DNA from: Mytilus trossulus
Taxonomy: Eukaryota > Mollusca > Bivalvia > Mytilida > Mytilidae
Direction of reading: 5' to 3'
NCBI RefSeq assembly: GCF_036588685.1
Contig: NC_086383.1
Span: forward strand, 49,806,448-49,870,447
Length of the DNA stretch: 64,000 bases
Below, piece after piece: positions 1 through 10,545 of this stretch. A model generated the notes under the pieces. The model saw only the letters and a program-made list of their open reading frames with translations. It had not been told where the DNA came from and did no database searches. Every line of letters starts with the position of its first letter. The stretch's first letter is position 1. The position numbers and the translations under genes were made by a program.

Positions 1-135
1 ATCTCCATAGATTTCACTAAGTCAGGAACTACGCTCCTAGGTTGTCTTATGTTATGAATAACTGTTCAATACTATGTAGAGAATGTTGTGAATGTTTGGT
101 AGTGTCTATTTGACATTTCGCATCTTTCTTAAAAA

Positions 136-371
136 AAGACAACAGCTAGTAGTATATCGCTGTTCGAAAGTCTTAAATCGATTGAGAGAAAACCAATCCG
201 GATTACAAATTAAAACTGAGGAAAACACACTAGCTATAAGAGGAAAATAAACGAAACAAAAGAAAACCTGAAGTGCAACAAAAAAATTAAATTACAACGC
301 AACACACACAGAAACGAATTATAAGATAACAAATGCCATTTTGCTGACTCGGTACAGAACATTTTTAGAAA
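136..371 (+). repeat. Dispersed repeat family D, diverged copy
   Basis: About 235 bp that match copies at 10935-11110, 16765-16965 and 61640-62720. Shared landmarks are a run reading ATCGATTGAGAGAAAA, then CTATAAGAGGAAAA, CTGAAGTGCAACAAA, ACACAGAAACGAATTATAAG and a final CTCGGTACAGAACATT. There is no coding potential. It looks like an old non-autonomous element; class unknown. Confidence 0.7.
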
Positions 372-1842
372 AAAAATGACGGAGGGTTGAACACAGACAC
401 AGTCAAATTTAGAGTTTGCTATATTATAATCGTGTCTCTTTTCCAATACTTTATATTGATTGGGAATGATACAAACTTTATTTTGATATATAATGTATAA
501 AATGTAAAACGTCCAGTAGAAAATACTAAATGCATATTATAACGAGTAGATATTGGTGAGATATGAAACAAATGAATATAAACCTTATTGTGACTTCAAG
601 ACGGAATTGGATTATCATGCTCACAGACTAACATCCTTCAGAAGAATATTTCGTTCTTTCCGAAGACTTTTTCAGCTCCAAGTATTTGCTAATAAACTGT
701 CTTCTAAATGCTTGTCGCTAGAAATAAATCAGTGTTAACTGTTTACGTATAGTACAGTTTTACAGAAAAATTATCGTGAAAGAGTAAGGAACAACGTTTA
801 GACATTGCGATCGAATCATTTAAGATCTATTGGATCGGGATTGCAATTAAATTCAATTTAACTTACATCCGTTGTAATGTCAAATGTTAAATGTTAGCCA
901 TGCTAACGTGACATTAGGGTTTCCACTTAAGACTTGATTGATTTGCGTTTAAACTGTGATAGGCTGGTCCTATTTGTAGAAAGACATTTCATTTATAATA
1001 TTCTGTAGCCACACTTAAAAACAGGTATTGATGAACCCCAACTCCACTATATGGTCTATGTCCCTTCTTTTAAAAAATCCTTTGATTTCATGTCAATGCA
1101 AGTTCAACAGTTTCAAATTCATTGCAGAGGACCTACATGTGTCACATTTCTACATGAAGAACAGCAATACATGCTGATTATTTAACTAATAAATACATAA
1201 ATAAAGAAATACATGCGATGCTTTCCGTTTATTCAAATATCGAGTAACAAATAAAACAAAATTACAAAAGAGTAAATCATATGAAGAAAAATAGAGAATA
1301 AAACATTAACTTTACATCAGTAGTAATACTCTTAGAAACATTTCGTAGTTTTTTCTTTAAAGTAGCAGTGGCAGATAATTATAACAATAATTTTAGCAAT
1401 AAGGGAACTGAACAACGTAAAAAAATTCAGAAAAATTAATTGCTAATAAAGATATTTTCTTCACATGCACTCAACAAATTTCCAGTAAGTACAAATGATT
1501 TCTATTACATACTGATGTATATAAACACAACGTATGTATAACATGAATAAGGAAATAACGGATTTGGTTGTCAGCAATTTGTGCAAAGTTTATTGAGTTA
1601 TCAAACGATCTTGGATATAAGTTAAAATCACCAGTTTTCTACTAAAATGTTTGTCGATTGTTCAATACCATTGTCCATTGTCGTCATCATTGTCGTATCC
1701 ATGTAAAATCACCATTTCTTGCTGTTATATCATGAATTCACTAGAACAAGAACCGATATTAGATTATTGAACAAAACAAAATTTATTGAAGGAGAAATTT
1801 GTTATTCTTCATTCTTCATTTAATATTTTTCAATATTTGACC
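372..1842. other. No recognisable gene
   Basis: AT-rich sequence. The short open frame at 553-738 has no recognisable product, no codon bias I can see and no plausible start context, so I do not call it. Confidence 0.5.
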
Positions 1843-1968
1843 AAACTCATGCGGTATGGGCTTTGCTCATTGTTGAAGGCCGTACGGTGACCTATAATTG
1901 TTAATGTTTTTGTTATTTTGGTCTTTTGTGGATAGTTGTCTCATTGGCAATCATACCACATCTTCTTT
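1843..1968 (+). repeat. Dispersed repeat family B, 3' part
   Basis: Contains ACTCATGCGGTATGGGCTTT, TTGTTGAAGGCCGTACGGTG and the tail TTGTCTCATTGGCAATCATA. Fuller copies lie at 10546-10858 (plus), 27236-27598 (minus), 32505-32815 (minus) and 60545-60875 (plus). The fixed 3' tail followed by CCACATCTTCTTTTTTATA and the variable 5' ends suggest a SINE-like or other retroposed family; class uncertain. Confidence 0.75.
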
Positions 1969-2058
1969 TTTATACATGTTTCGTATTCAGTCAGGTTGTC
2001 TATATCTTATCCTATTTTAAGGGTATTTATTTGGTAATAATCTAGCTGATTGTTTTCT

Positions 2059-2200
2059 AATGGTTACTTAAACTCTTGGTTAAGGGAGTGGATATAGCAA
2101 CAACTCCGTAAACCATTTCGCCGTAAATTAAAAAAAAAACCCAATAGAATGAACCTTCACCCCAAAACTTCCCCACTCTATCTTTCATTAAGAAACAGTG
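2059..2200. repeat. Direct repeat copy 1, ancestral 3' UTR of the secreted-protein gene
   Basis: About 142 bp, beginning AATGGTTACTTAAACTCTTG, repeated almost perfectly at 2349-2490; the only difference seen is one A in an A-tract. It lies between the old terminal exon (2276-2346) and a minus-strand AATAAA near 2026-2035. It is therefore inferred to be 3' UTR of the minus-strand gene at 3440-4064 before the LINE inserted. Confidence 0.7.
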
Positions 2201-2275
2201 GAAAGCAACACATAAAGTTCGATTCTATGGCTATTTTTTCTGCACAATTATCCCAGCGGTGTCTATATTAAAATC

Positions 2276-2346
2276 CTAAACAGCGGTGATATCGAAGAAT
2301 TCAGTACAACTGTTTCGGAGTTTGGTGTTGCAATTAGTTCCTCTTT
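2276..2346 (-). pseudogene. Orphaned original terminal exon of the 3.5-kb secreted-protein gene
   Basis: On the minus strand the target-site duplication at 2333-2348 repeats the last AG of the 3' splice site and the first 14 bases of the terminal exon. Reading on from it in the same phase gives E-R-G-T-N and then CNTKLRNSCTEFFDITAV followed by TAG at 2276-2278. This is 24 codons open in the only frame that fits the upstream exon. It is inferred to be the C-terminus, with two cysteines, that the gene encoded before the LINE at 2349-3448 separated it from the rest. The duplicated AG has a poorer pyrimidine tract than the one at 3463-3464, but it could still act as an alternative acceptor that splices out the LINE. 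RNA reads would settle that. Confidence 0.6.
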
Positions 2347-2348
2347 CT

Positions 2349-3448
2349 AATGGTTACTTAAACTCTTGGTTAAGGGAGTGGATATAGCAACAACTCCGTA
2401 AACCATTTCGCCGTAAATTAAAAAAAAACCCAATAGAATGAACCTTCACCCCAAAACTTCCCCACTCTATCTTTCATTAAGAAACAGTGTTCATTAAGAA
2501 ACAGTGGAAAGGTTCTTATAAACACCTGGATGAACAGTAACAAACTAAAAATGAACAATGCGAAAACAGAGTTTATTCTCTTTGGCAGTCGACAACAACT
2601 CTCTAAATGTCAGACAAAAGAAATAATCATTTGTGGAGATGTTATAAAATCAAAAACATGTATACGGTACTTAGGAGCTTTTCTGGATGAGACTCTAAAC
2701 TTCAAAGACCATATTACTAAAAAATGTAAGACAGCAATGATGAACTACTACAAAATAAAGTGCATAAGATCCTATCTATCGTAAGAAGCAACTGAAACTT
2801 TGGTCTTATCTTTGGTTATTTCACATTTAGATTATTGCAATGTTATACTTTTTGGAGTTTCACAAACTGATTTATATAAATTGCAACGTATACAGAATAT
2901 GTGTGCCAAACAATTACTTGTGTTAAACCGTTCTAAGTATGACAGTGCCAAGCAGGCATTGTTTGACTTACACTGGCTTCCGATCAAAGCCAGAATTACA
3001 TTTAAAATCTTAACATATATGTACAACTGTCATGTAGGTAATGCACCGTCATATTTGATCAATTTGTTAAATCCTCAAGTGTCGAAACGTTCATTAAGTC
3101 ATCTATTGGTTGTTATGCAGTCCCATATAACAAAAAGAAAACTTTTTCAGATAGAAGCTTTAGTACTATTGGGCCAAAATTGTGGAATGAACTAGGTACA
3201 AATGTAAGAAACTCTGAATCTTTGGATATTTTTAAATGTCGGTTGAAAACATTGTACTTCCAAAATTATTTTGAACTTTTCTGACTTTTTTCTTGTGTAT
3301 CACAGTATAAATTTTCAATTTTTGGTATTGTACATACATATTGTATTTTTGTTTAGTATTTTTGTATTTTATATGTCATTTATGTACAACGCCATTGAAT
3401 ACATATTGTATATGTAGAAATAGGCGTTTAATTAAGTTTTCATGTTTC
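2349..3448 (+). mobile_element. 5'-truncated LINE with 16-bp target-site duplication and a copied flank
   Basis: The insert is bounded by ATTAGTTCCTCTTTCT at 2333-2348 and again at 3449-3464, a perfect 16-bp target-site duplication. From 2507 on it is the 3' end of a non-LTR retrotransposon in plus orientation: reverse-transcriptase C-terminus, then about 160 bp of 3' UTR ending AATAGGCGTTTAATTAAG. Its first ~142 bp (2349-2490) copy the neighbouring 2059-2200 in the same orientation. At the junction TTCATTAAGAAACAGTG occurs twice (about 2474-2506). The LINE lacks its endonuclease and the front of the RT. Clade is unassigned; the carboxyl region resembles CR1/L2-like elements. Confidence 0.8.
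2509..3284 (+). pseudogene. LINE reverse transcriptase, C-terminal fragment with a stop and a frameshift
   Basis: The translation is typical of the RT thumb and connection region of animal LINEs: a WMNSNKLKMNNAKTEFILF block, SLVISHLDYCN, LYKLQRIQN, DLHWLPIKARITFKIL and FSTIGPKLWNEL. The frame from 2509 is broken by TAA at 2782-2784, where relatives carry a Lys- or Gln-like codon, so one substitution explains it. It stays in the same frame to about 3116, shifts by one base near 3112-3118, and then runs in another frame to TGA at 3282-3284. The catalytic YADD motif lies upstream of the truncation and is absent. This copy is dead. Confidence 0.85.
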
Positions 3449-3462
3449 ATTAGTTCCTCTTT
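3440..3462 (-). CDS. Secreted basic protein gene, present-day terminal coding exon
   Basis: The minus-strand 3' splice site GGATTTACAG ends at 3463. The exon starts AA and, with the phase-1 G from the upstream exon, reads E-R-G-T-N-E-T then TGA at 3440-3442. Only the first 14 bases are ancestral exon; the last residues and the stop come from the LINE 3' end. The 124-bp intron (3463-3586) has GT/AG ends. No canonical AATAAA follows closely on the minus strand, so the transcript may end inside LINE or copied UTR sequence. Splice calls are by eye. Confidence 0.55.
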
Positions 3463-3586
3463 CTGTAAATCCATTCAAATATTGTTTTGTTCGTGTACAT
3501 TTAACAAATGGGTAGTAAACATCACAACCAGACAGTGAAGTACTGATGGGGCAATCACAGATTTGAAATAAGAAATGTATTCGTAC

Positions 3587-4064
3587 CTTTCTCAGCTACC
3601 GTCTGTATGACCATGTCCTGCAATTTCCTACTAGCTTTTACATCTCTAGCATTTCTGTTCAAATTTCTATTTTGATCGTGTCGTAGGCTATCTAGGAGAT
3701 TTTGTCGTAGAATTTCTTTAACGTCTAGTGAGGCATCTCTTACCGATCGTCTTCTCTCATTAAACGCATTTCTTTTCCCTCTCAATTTATGATCTGTTTG
3801 AGCTGCGTTTTTTTCTTGTCTTTTGGACCAATCGTGTTCAGGACGTTTTGCATTTTCTCTCATAAAATCACTAGGCTTTTTTTTTGGACCTCTCTGACCT
3901 TTCCCCTTTCTATTTTCTTTTCCCAAGTCGTGGCCATCTTTTTTCTTTGGGAATTGTCGTCGCTTTGTCCCCTTTCTATCGTTATCTTCTTCGTCTCCCT
4001 CACTTACTGCAAGTTGAATTGTCACTATGAAAACTAAAGCAACACAAAGAAGGGACACCTTCAT
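3587..4064 (-). CDS. Putative secreted Lys/Arg-rich protein, main coding exon
   Basis: ATG at 4062-4064 directly follows TTCCAATTTTAG, a good 3' splice site, so a non-coding first exon is likely further upstream. Residues 1-21 (MKVSLLCVALVFIVTIQLAVS) form a clear signal peptide. A highly charged mature chain follows: acidic (EGDEEDNDR), then very rich in Lys and Arg (residues ~30-108, several KR/RR/RGKR sites that could be cut by proprotein convertases), then a predicted helix from about 113 (LDVKEILRQNLLDSLRHDQN). No cysteine is present in this exon. The frame remains open past GAGAAAG|GTACGA into the intron, but that sequence is a good donor after phase 1 and joins in frame to 3462. I do not recognise the family. 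Exon plan and phase match the gene at 9373, so the two may be paralogues. Confidence 0.65.
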
Positions 4065-4489
4065 CTAAAATTGGAATTATAAAAATTCAGTACCTTAACC
4101 ATAAGAATTTCAAGCACGCCAAGAAATGATAAATAGTAGCAAACAAAGGCATTATCTAGACTCACTGAAAATAAAGTAAAGCATATATATAGATCGAAAA
4201 TTTAACATTCGACTATGAGTACAATGACATTGTTTCAATTATTTTTCGGTCATAAATTCAGTTTTAATAATTGTAGAGCACGTGACTTGAATAAAATTAA
4301 ATTGGAAAATCCATACAATATGAAGTACAATTTTGTTTAAATCAAACAAATGTAATCGCCATGCCTTAACTAGTACAAGAAACTTGAATTTTAGAAGCCG
4401 GTTCATATTCATGACGTCTTTTCTTGTGATTTTTGAAAGAAAAAACCCCAAACAAAACCCCCAAACTACCTATTTTACTTTTACAAATT

Positions 4490-4546
4490 GTTACTTGGAT
4501 TGATAGTTATGTCATTGGCACTCATATCTTGTATCTTTTGACATTT
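4490..4546 (+). repeat. Family B tail fragment
   Basis: Diverged match to the family B 3' tail (TTACTTGGATTGATAGTTAT, then CATTGGCACTCATATCTTGT). Confidence 0.45.
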
Positions 4547-6424
4547 TTTTTCACTAGATATAAGTAATTGTTTTATTGTTTGTTGTGATATTTGTTAGTT
4601 CATATGTGCTCTAAGTATTATATAGATAAGATAATGTGTTACTTAACCTTTACTTCTTTGTTTGTTCCACGTTAACTGTAATGATGACTACAACTCAATC
4701 TTTTTTATTTAAGCAATGTGGGAAAATCACGTGACAAGACAGTTCCAATGGTAAATAAACACGTTATATGACTGTTCCAATGTGGAACAAACATAATGTG
4801 ATCAATATTATTTCAAGTTTTGAAATCAAGATTCAATCTTTTAATGACCTTTTAATGATCATATTTTACAATGTTTTAACACAAGTACAATTGCTTTAAT
4901 TTATGTTTGTTAAAATAAATGATGAAATATCCCAAATCATTTAATTTAAACAAATATAAATTGGTTCCTCAACTACCCTAAATCAGTCAGTTGAATTTTT
5001 AAGTGTTCTATCATTCATTTAACAAAATGGTTTAAAAAATCATTAAATTATTTCACATACACAGGTTCACAGAAGTGTCAATTTTTAAATCAAAATGGTA
5101 ATTTTCTAAATTTTAATATGGTTTTAAGATTCATACATATTCCCGTTCCTACATTTATAACCGTGGGAACCAAGCATTTATTGTGTGTCCACACCTTTAT
5201 AATTCTATTAAATTATTGTTTTAAAAAAAGATGACTTTTCATCATATGGTTTGGATGTTAAGATGCATACATTAATATGAAAATATACAAACCTTTAAAA
5301 CAGTGTGTTATTTATGACTATAATTCATTACTAGTATATTATTTTTCAAATCATCGATTCTGAAAATGTTCATGCTTCATTAAAAAACTAATTTAAATGA
5401 CCCAATTGTGCTTTTTAAAAACAAAATAAATAAAAAAATAAATTCAAAAAAATATATATATAAAAAACTAGCCTGATGTGGATTTATTTTACTTCGATTG
5501 CAACACCCAATTCATCTTAAGATAGTAGGCTGATACACATTGACGATAAACAACGAACATATATGATTTAGATAGCATGAGTTTATAAGACATAATCTGT
5601 TCTCAGGAAAAATATCCCAACTAGTAATACCTGCTTTAACTCAAAATTTACAATTAACAGTAAAAAAAAAAACTTAAAAAAAAAATCTTAACACAAGCAA
5701 TGTGTTACATAGTTTAATAAAATGTAACCAAATCGCTGAACCTGTTTTAGAAGATAAGATTTAAAAAATATTCCCATCTTGTTTTGACTGTCGTGGCCTG
5801 GATCGTGTCAGAAGTATTAAACACCTTAAACAAATGAACGTTATTAAAGTGCCAAAATTAGATATTTAATCACATGGTCATTATTGTATCGTCACATGAT
5901 ATATATCAAAAATTCTAAAATCGTTAAAAGGGTATTCTCCATTGATCCGAACGATATGATAGTTTAAAACAAAATAATATCTCAAACTTCGGCAAAAGGT
6001 AGGCAAACAAACATTTTTAGAATTGTTAGTACTTTTAAAAAAACTAGCTGATCAAAGATACAAGAGTTGAAGAGTCTCCGACATGTACCTTCTATCATGC
6101 TTTACTGATATATATTAATGTTCCACAGTTAACACAGTCATATAAATCTACTGTTTCATTATGTATGGTCTAATAATGTAGAACTGAATTCATAAGAAAT
6201 AAAATCAAAAACTGTATCTGCTTTCAAATATGCCTACAAGCCTCCTCCCCCTAAAAAAAAACGAACGCCGAGGAAAATTCAAAACGGATAGTCTTTAACA
6301 TATACAATCTCATAATATCAAACCCATCAAAACGAATCAAAAACAACTTAAAAAGTCTTTCATATTCATGACTTGGCACTCTCGTTTTCTAATTTATAAT
6401 TCATCTTTTTTTCAGTAGAGTGTT
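4547..6424. other. No recognisable gene
   Basis: AT-rich with many homopolymer runs and no sustained open frame. A diverged family E fragment lies at about 6262-6375 (CGAGGAAAATTCAAAACGGA, then CATATTCATGACTTGGCACT). Confidence 0.5.
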
Positions 6425-6600
6425 GTATTGGAATTTTTGGAATTTTGGGTCCTCAATGCTCTTCAACTTTGTATTCGTTTGGCTTTTTAACTATTTTGAT
6501 CTGAGCGTCACTGATGAGTCTTATGTAGACGAAACGCGCGTCTGGCGTTTAAAATTATAATCCTGGTACTTTTGATAACTATTGGAGCCATAATATTTTT
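6425..6600 (+). mobile_element. Retrozyme-like repeat, one end, carrying a hammerhead ribozyme
   Basis: Contains GGGTCCTCAATGCTCTTCAA, a pyrimidine-rich stretch, the hammerhead motif at 6505-6548 and ATCCTGGTACTTTTGATAAC. The same unit recurs at 11945-12145 plus 13046-13160 and, inverted and nearly complete, at 19905-20302. Small retrotransposons with type I hammerheads (retrozymes) are known from bivalves; this family fits that description. No ORF, as expected. Confidence 0.65.
6505..6548 (+). ncRNA. Hammerhead ribozyme motif, type I, complete core
   Basis: Stem I is GCGTCA (6505-6510) with TGGCGT (6543-6548). The conserved CTGATGA is at 6511-6517. Stem II is GTCT (6518-6521) with AGAC (6527-6530) around loop TATGT. 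GAAA is at 6531-6534. Stem III is the self-complementary ACGC/GCGT (6534-6541) with no loop, and cleavage is expected after GTC at 6542. Every core base of the hammerhead consensus is present. The minimal stem III suggests it would cut as a dimer, as in other animal hammerheads. Confidence 0.8.
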
Positions 6601-6784
6601 TCATGCATATACAGTATTCGTCGTTTTAAATTGTATATTGATAGAATTGAATTTATTTATTTTATTTAACAAGATATCTTGATCGTTTGCTGTTGTTATC
6701 CAAATTAGTTACTGTCCTTAATTGAAATATTATTGTGGTTATCATAATTATTATTATTTTATCATTAAAATTATTATTTATTTT

Positions 6785-6900
6785 TGATACTGTGGATTCA
6801 TTTTTATTCGTGGTATACCAATTTTCTTGGGTTTCGTGGGTCACAGCGAACCACGAATTTAAAAATTCAATGAAGAATAATCCCAAAAAATGCATATGGA
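6785..6900. repeat. Family G foldback repeat fragment
   Basis: Contains GTGGATTCATTTTTATTCGT and AACCACGAATTTAAAAATTC, diverged from the inverted-repeat element at 54345-54560. Another fragment is at 7495-7622. Confidence 0.55.
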
Positions 6901-7494
6901 GTCGAATGTTTATTTCCGGTTATGTTATGCAGTTTTAGTATAGTGTCGACTAGCGGTAAACATTGTGACATAACACATATTGAAAAAAGATACAAGTATT
7001 TTGATTAATTCTAAAATATATATATATCGAATGTCAGTGATAATTTACTTTTTAAAATTGATTAAAACTGTTCATGGAAAATAACTGCAAGTTGTTAATT
7101 ACCGTGTCATAGTTTGGTTTACAAGTAATTTAAACTTAATAGGATCAAGTACGGGGATATTGTCCGTAGGTAATATTGTTTATGATAGGAACATTGATGT
7201 TCACACCTTATACTTATATCACTGTTTATTTTATTGTGATTATGGAAATGAGCTTTCAATCATAAAGTTTTGAATGCCTTATATAATTTAGACAAGAATT
7301 TATTAATTGTACAACAAACAAATAATTAGTTGTCTCTGTCCATTATTGTAATCGAAGTTATTAATAAACACTTTAACCTAGAATTGCCAAGCGAGGATTT
7401 TGACAATTTAAAACTTTTTCAATGAATTCCTTCTTTTTTGTTTTGTTTAATTATTGATCAAACCAAGGAGGTAATATGAACTCCTAAATGAAAA

Positions 7495-7622
7495 AGTAAT
7501 CCACGAATTACGTATCTAATTTTTTGTTGTTGTTGTAATCAGCGATCCACGAATTTACGTATACCACGAAACGTCTTTTTTTCTCTATCCACGAAAATTG
7601 ATACCCACGAAAATAGTAGTTA
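7495..7622. repeat. Family G foldback repeat fragment
   Basis: Multiple CCACGAA motifs (ATCCACGAATTTACGTATAC, CCACGAAAATTGATACCCAC), matching one half of the element at 54345-54560. Confidence 0.55.
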
Positions 7623-8763
7623 GTATTGCCATCACATAGCTTTCAATGTCGACGTAGTTAATCTTCTGTGTAACAGCCGTGCATCCTGGATCAAGTTTTG
7701 ACTAACTCGTGGTTTATAAATCGAGTTATCGTACCTGTCAACCATAATAAAATGATTCTGTTCACAACAAAATTGATCGGCTAACCAGGACCTACAAAAA
7801 AGGTTGAATTACAGAAGTTTTTAAGGATATCATAATAGAAGTACTGCCCCTAAATGTCAGTTGTTACCTTTTTTACTTTCTAAGCTTTCCCTATAAAAAC
7901 TTTTTAACAGAGAAACTGTGGCGTTTTCGGAACGTATTTTATTTACAAAAGAAAAAGCCAAACATAAACGCCAACAACATTTGAATGGGATAAATATGCT
8001 CTTTTAATAGGTATGACGTCACAGTACAATATAATCATAGACCAGCTATCCCGGTAAAATATACGTTATGATCATTCGTAATTTTTAGATTAATAGGAAA
8101 CTTTAAAGTTATAATTTTAGTAAACTGAAAGTCTAACATTGTTAAAGTCATATGAAACGAGTGACTGGTGAAAAATAATGTTTATCAAATTCTTGGACAA
8201 ATGCATGCATATATCATAAACTTAATCTTCTGTGCAAGTTTGTATCATTTTATACGTATCCATATCGCGTTATCGTCAAAAAAATATTTCACTTGGTCGG
8301 TTTTGGTGTGAAAATATTGCAGCTAATTTAGAATTATCGTGTTTTGAAACAGAAATTTACCGATTTTAAACTTTGTAAACAATCAATAATAAAGAGCTGC
8401 ACCATGAGCGCATGATACACCCGACGTCTTGTGTGGACGTTTAATGCAATAATCTTGAATAGTTTCTGAAAAAGTTTTAAGCAATAACCATATATTGTTT
8501 ATGAGACACGGCGGGACATGTGAAACTCCCCACCCTGCTTTTTTTTTTTTACAAAAAACTAAATATCACTAAAATAGAATGTTTAATAAAAACCAAAAAG
8601 TATACAGATCTTGAGATTAATATAACAAAGAAGCGTGTAAAGTTTAAGCAATAATCATAAACACACCCCTGTTTTAGTTTTTTAGTCACTCAAAAAGTTT
8701 AAATCTTATTTTCACCAAAAAGTATACAGATCATTTGACCATCATCAAAAACAACTGTATTAA
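7623..8763. other. No recognisable gene
   Basis: AT-rich, no long frame, no recognised repeat. CCAAAAAGTATACAGATC occurs at about 8592 and 8717, a small local duplication. Confidence 0.45.
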
Positions 8764-8945
8764 AAGAGGGACGAAAGATACCTAATGGACAGCCAAACTC
8801 ATAAATCTGAAACAAACTGACAACACCATGGCTAATAATGAAAAATACAAACAGAAAAACAATAGTACACATGACATAACATAGAAAACTAAAGAATAAA
8901 CAACACGAACCCCACCAAACACTTGGGGTGATCTCAATTTCATGA
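8764..8945 (-). repeat. Family A: 3'-end copy of the Penelope-like element
   Basis: Matches GAGGGACGAAAGATAC, ACAAACTGACAACACCATGG, AACAATAGTACACATGACAT and GGGGTGATCTCA of family A (other copies 12150, 15254, 24299, 26707, 42588). At 12150 the family continues without a break into a decayed Penelope-like RT. The separate copies are therefore read as 5'-truncated 3' ends of that element, sense on the minus strand. Confidence 0.7.
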
Positions 8946-9372
8946 AATTTGGATAAGTCGTTCTCAAGTTACAGTGCGACATGTTTACGCCTGACAGACA
9001 GATGGACAGACGGACAGACGGTGTTTACGTTTGTGTTACCCTTTTGCACTTGCGTATTGCGATCTCCGAATTTTTACGTGAATGGTCACGCTGAGGCAAC
9101 CACACCGCATACGAAAAACCTGTCGTTACGATAATAAAAAGAGTAAATTTCTTCTAAATTTGGACATATAGAAAGAATTTTTATCAGAAAATAGTTTTTA
9201 AATAAAAGTTTTATAATAAAAACTAGCCATTTAGTATTAAAAATCACCTGCAACATTTTTTTATTTTGAAGTTTCATATGACTGAATGTTCTACTTTAAC
9301 TTGAAATCCGATCATTATAGTAACGTAATACCACAACAACAAATAACAGCTTTGTTACTTTATACTTAACAG

Positions 9373-9838
9373 ATGAAAATAATCGTGGTGATATTTGTAG
9401 TTTTGAGGGTTTCGAAATCATTACCAGATTCAAACGGGAACCACAAAGGCTATGGTTATTTGGAGACTGACATTGTTGAAGAACACAACATTTCTACTGA
9501 TGATTTAAGACAGCACATGAGACGCAATCTACAAAATTTGAAAGACGAGAAACAAAAAGCAAAGCTAGAAAACGATTTGAAAAATATTCCAGACAATAAG
9601 CTAAGAGATCAAATGAAACACATGGACGAAATCAGAAACACAGGTCAACCAGCTGACATCGAAGACATGTCTATTGAAGAGATGAGGCAACGTTTAATGA
9701 CCTATTTGGAGATTTTTAAAGATCAAGAAAAGAAAACAATTGCACAACAAAAGTTGCAAAGCATGTCTGATAGTGAAATTAAAGAACGAATAAAGGGGAT
9801 GATGGTAGCGGTTAAGGATAGACGGAAAAGAAGCAAAG
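9373..9838 (+). CDS. Putative secreted helical protein with an internal duplication, main coding exon
   Basis: ATG directly follows TTTATACTTAACAG, a 3' splice site, so an upstream untranslated exon is likely. Residues 1-17 (MKIIVVIFVVLRVSKSL) look like a signal peptide. Residues ~40-88 and ~95-143 are two copies of a ~49-residue helical unit. Aligned starts are ISTDDLRQHMRRNLQNLKDE and MSIEEMRQRLMTYLEIFKDQ, and ends are DNKLRDQMKHMDEI and DSEIKERIKGMMVAV. The exon ends in DRRKRSK, a furin-type basic cluster, then G|GTTCGT, a phase-1 donor at 9838/9839; the hydrophobic reading beyond it (SYVLFILFLFLFC) is intron. No cysteine remains once the intron tail is removed. Family not recognised. Exon structure matches the gene at 3587-4064. 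Confidence 0.65.
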
Positions 9839-10545
9839 GTTCGTACGTTCTATTTATATTGTTTTTGTTTTTGTTTTGTTAAATCATGCTTACAAAGTAA
9901 GAAAACAAACACACTCGACGTCTTTTTTTGCACAAAACTATTCATTGCAAGTTGTAGTTAAACATGGAGTCAAATATATGTTATTTTGAATCTTAGTGTG
10001 TATCTTAAAAGTCAGCTTATGAGTCATAAAGAATAAAAATACACAAGTCATTACGAACTCTCAAAGTAGTAAACATGTTAAATGTTAACCTCCCGATTGT
10101 TCTAGTGTATAGTTCCTGAACAAATATATGTAAAGGTAGCACTACATACTTGTTTATATTACTTATGTTTGATTCAAAACTACAATTGTGGATTTTTTTT
10201 TTATGTAATTGGAAGTTTCAAAAATGATATCCTTATTTTTTAATTAAGTAAAATGATTCAAAGCAGTACAAATGACAAAGTTAAAGCATTTGAAACATAA
10301 ACAGTTATAAAAAGGTTATTGTTTTGCTACCTTGATACCGAAATTCTTTGTGTCGTTAACAATGGACAATAAGGACAGTTGTAAGCCTATTTTCGGTATA
10401 TCAAAAGAAATCAGAAAAAGAAATGTAGGTAACTGAGAAGTATAAAGTTGAAAGGTATGCCATCAATGGTTACGCACGAGTCAGATGAGGCACAATTGGA
10501 CACTTTATTTGATAGAGCATAGCCGTTATGTCATGCATACAGAAA

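Noticed and set aside
4182-4191. TATA box for the 3.5-kb gene
   Set aside because: CTATATATATGC on the minus strand is only about 20 bp from a possible donor, too close for a first exon, and such TA runs are common here.
8782-8982. Hydrophobic small proteins recurring at 8.8, 12.2, 15.2, 24.4 and 26.7 kb (LVFYVMSCVLLFFC-like)
   Set aside because: All are the same frame through family A, the 3' end of the Penelope-like element; sequence decay differs in each copy and no ORF is conserved.
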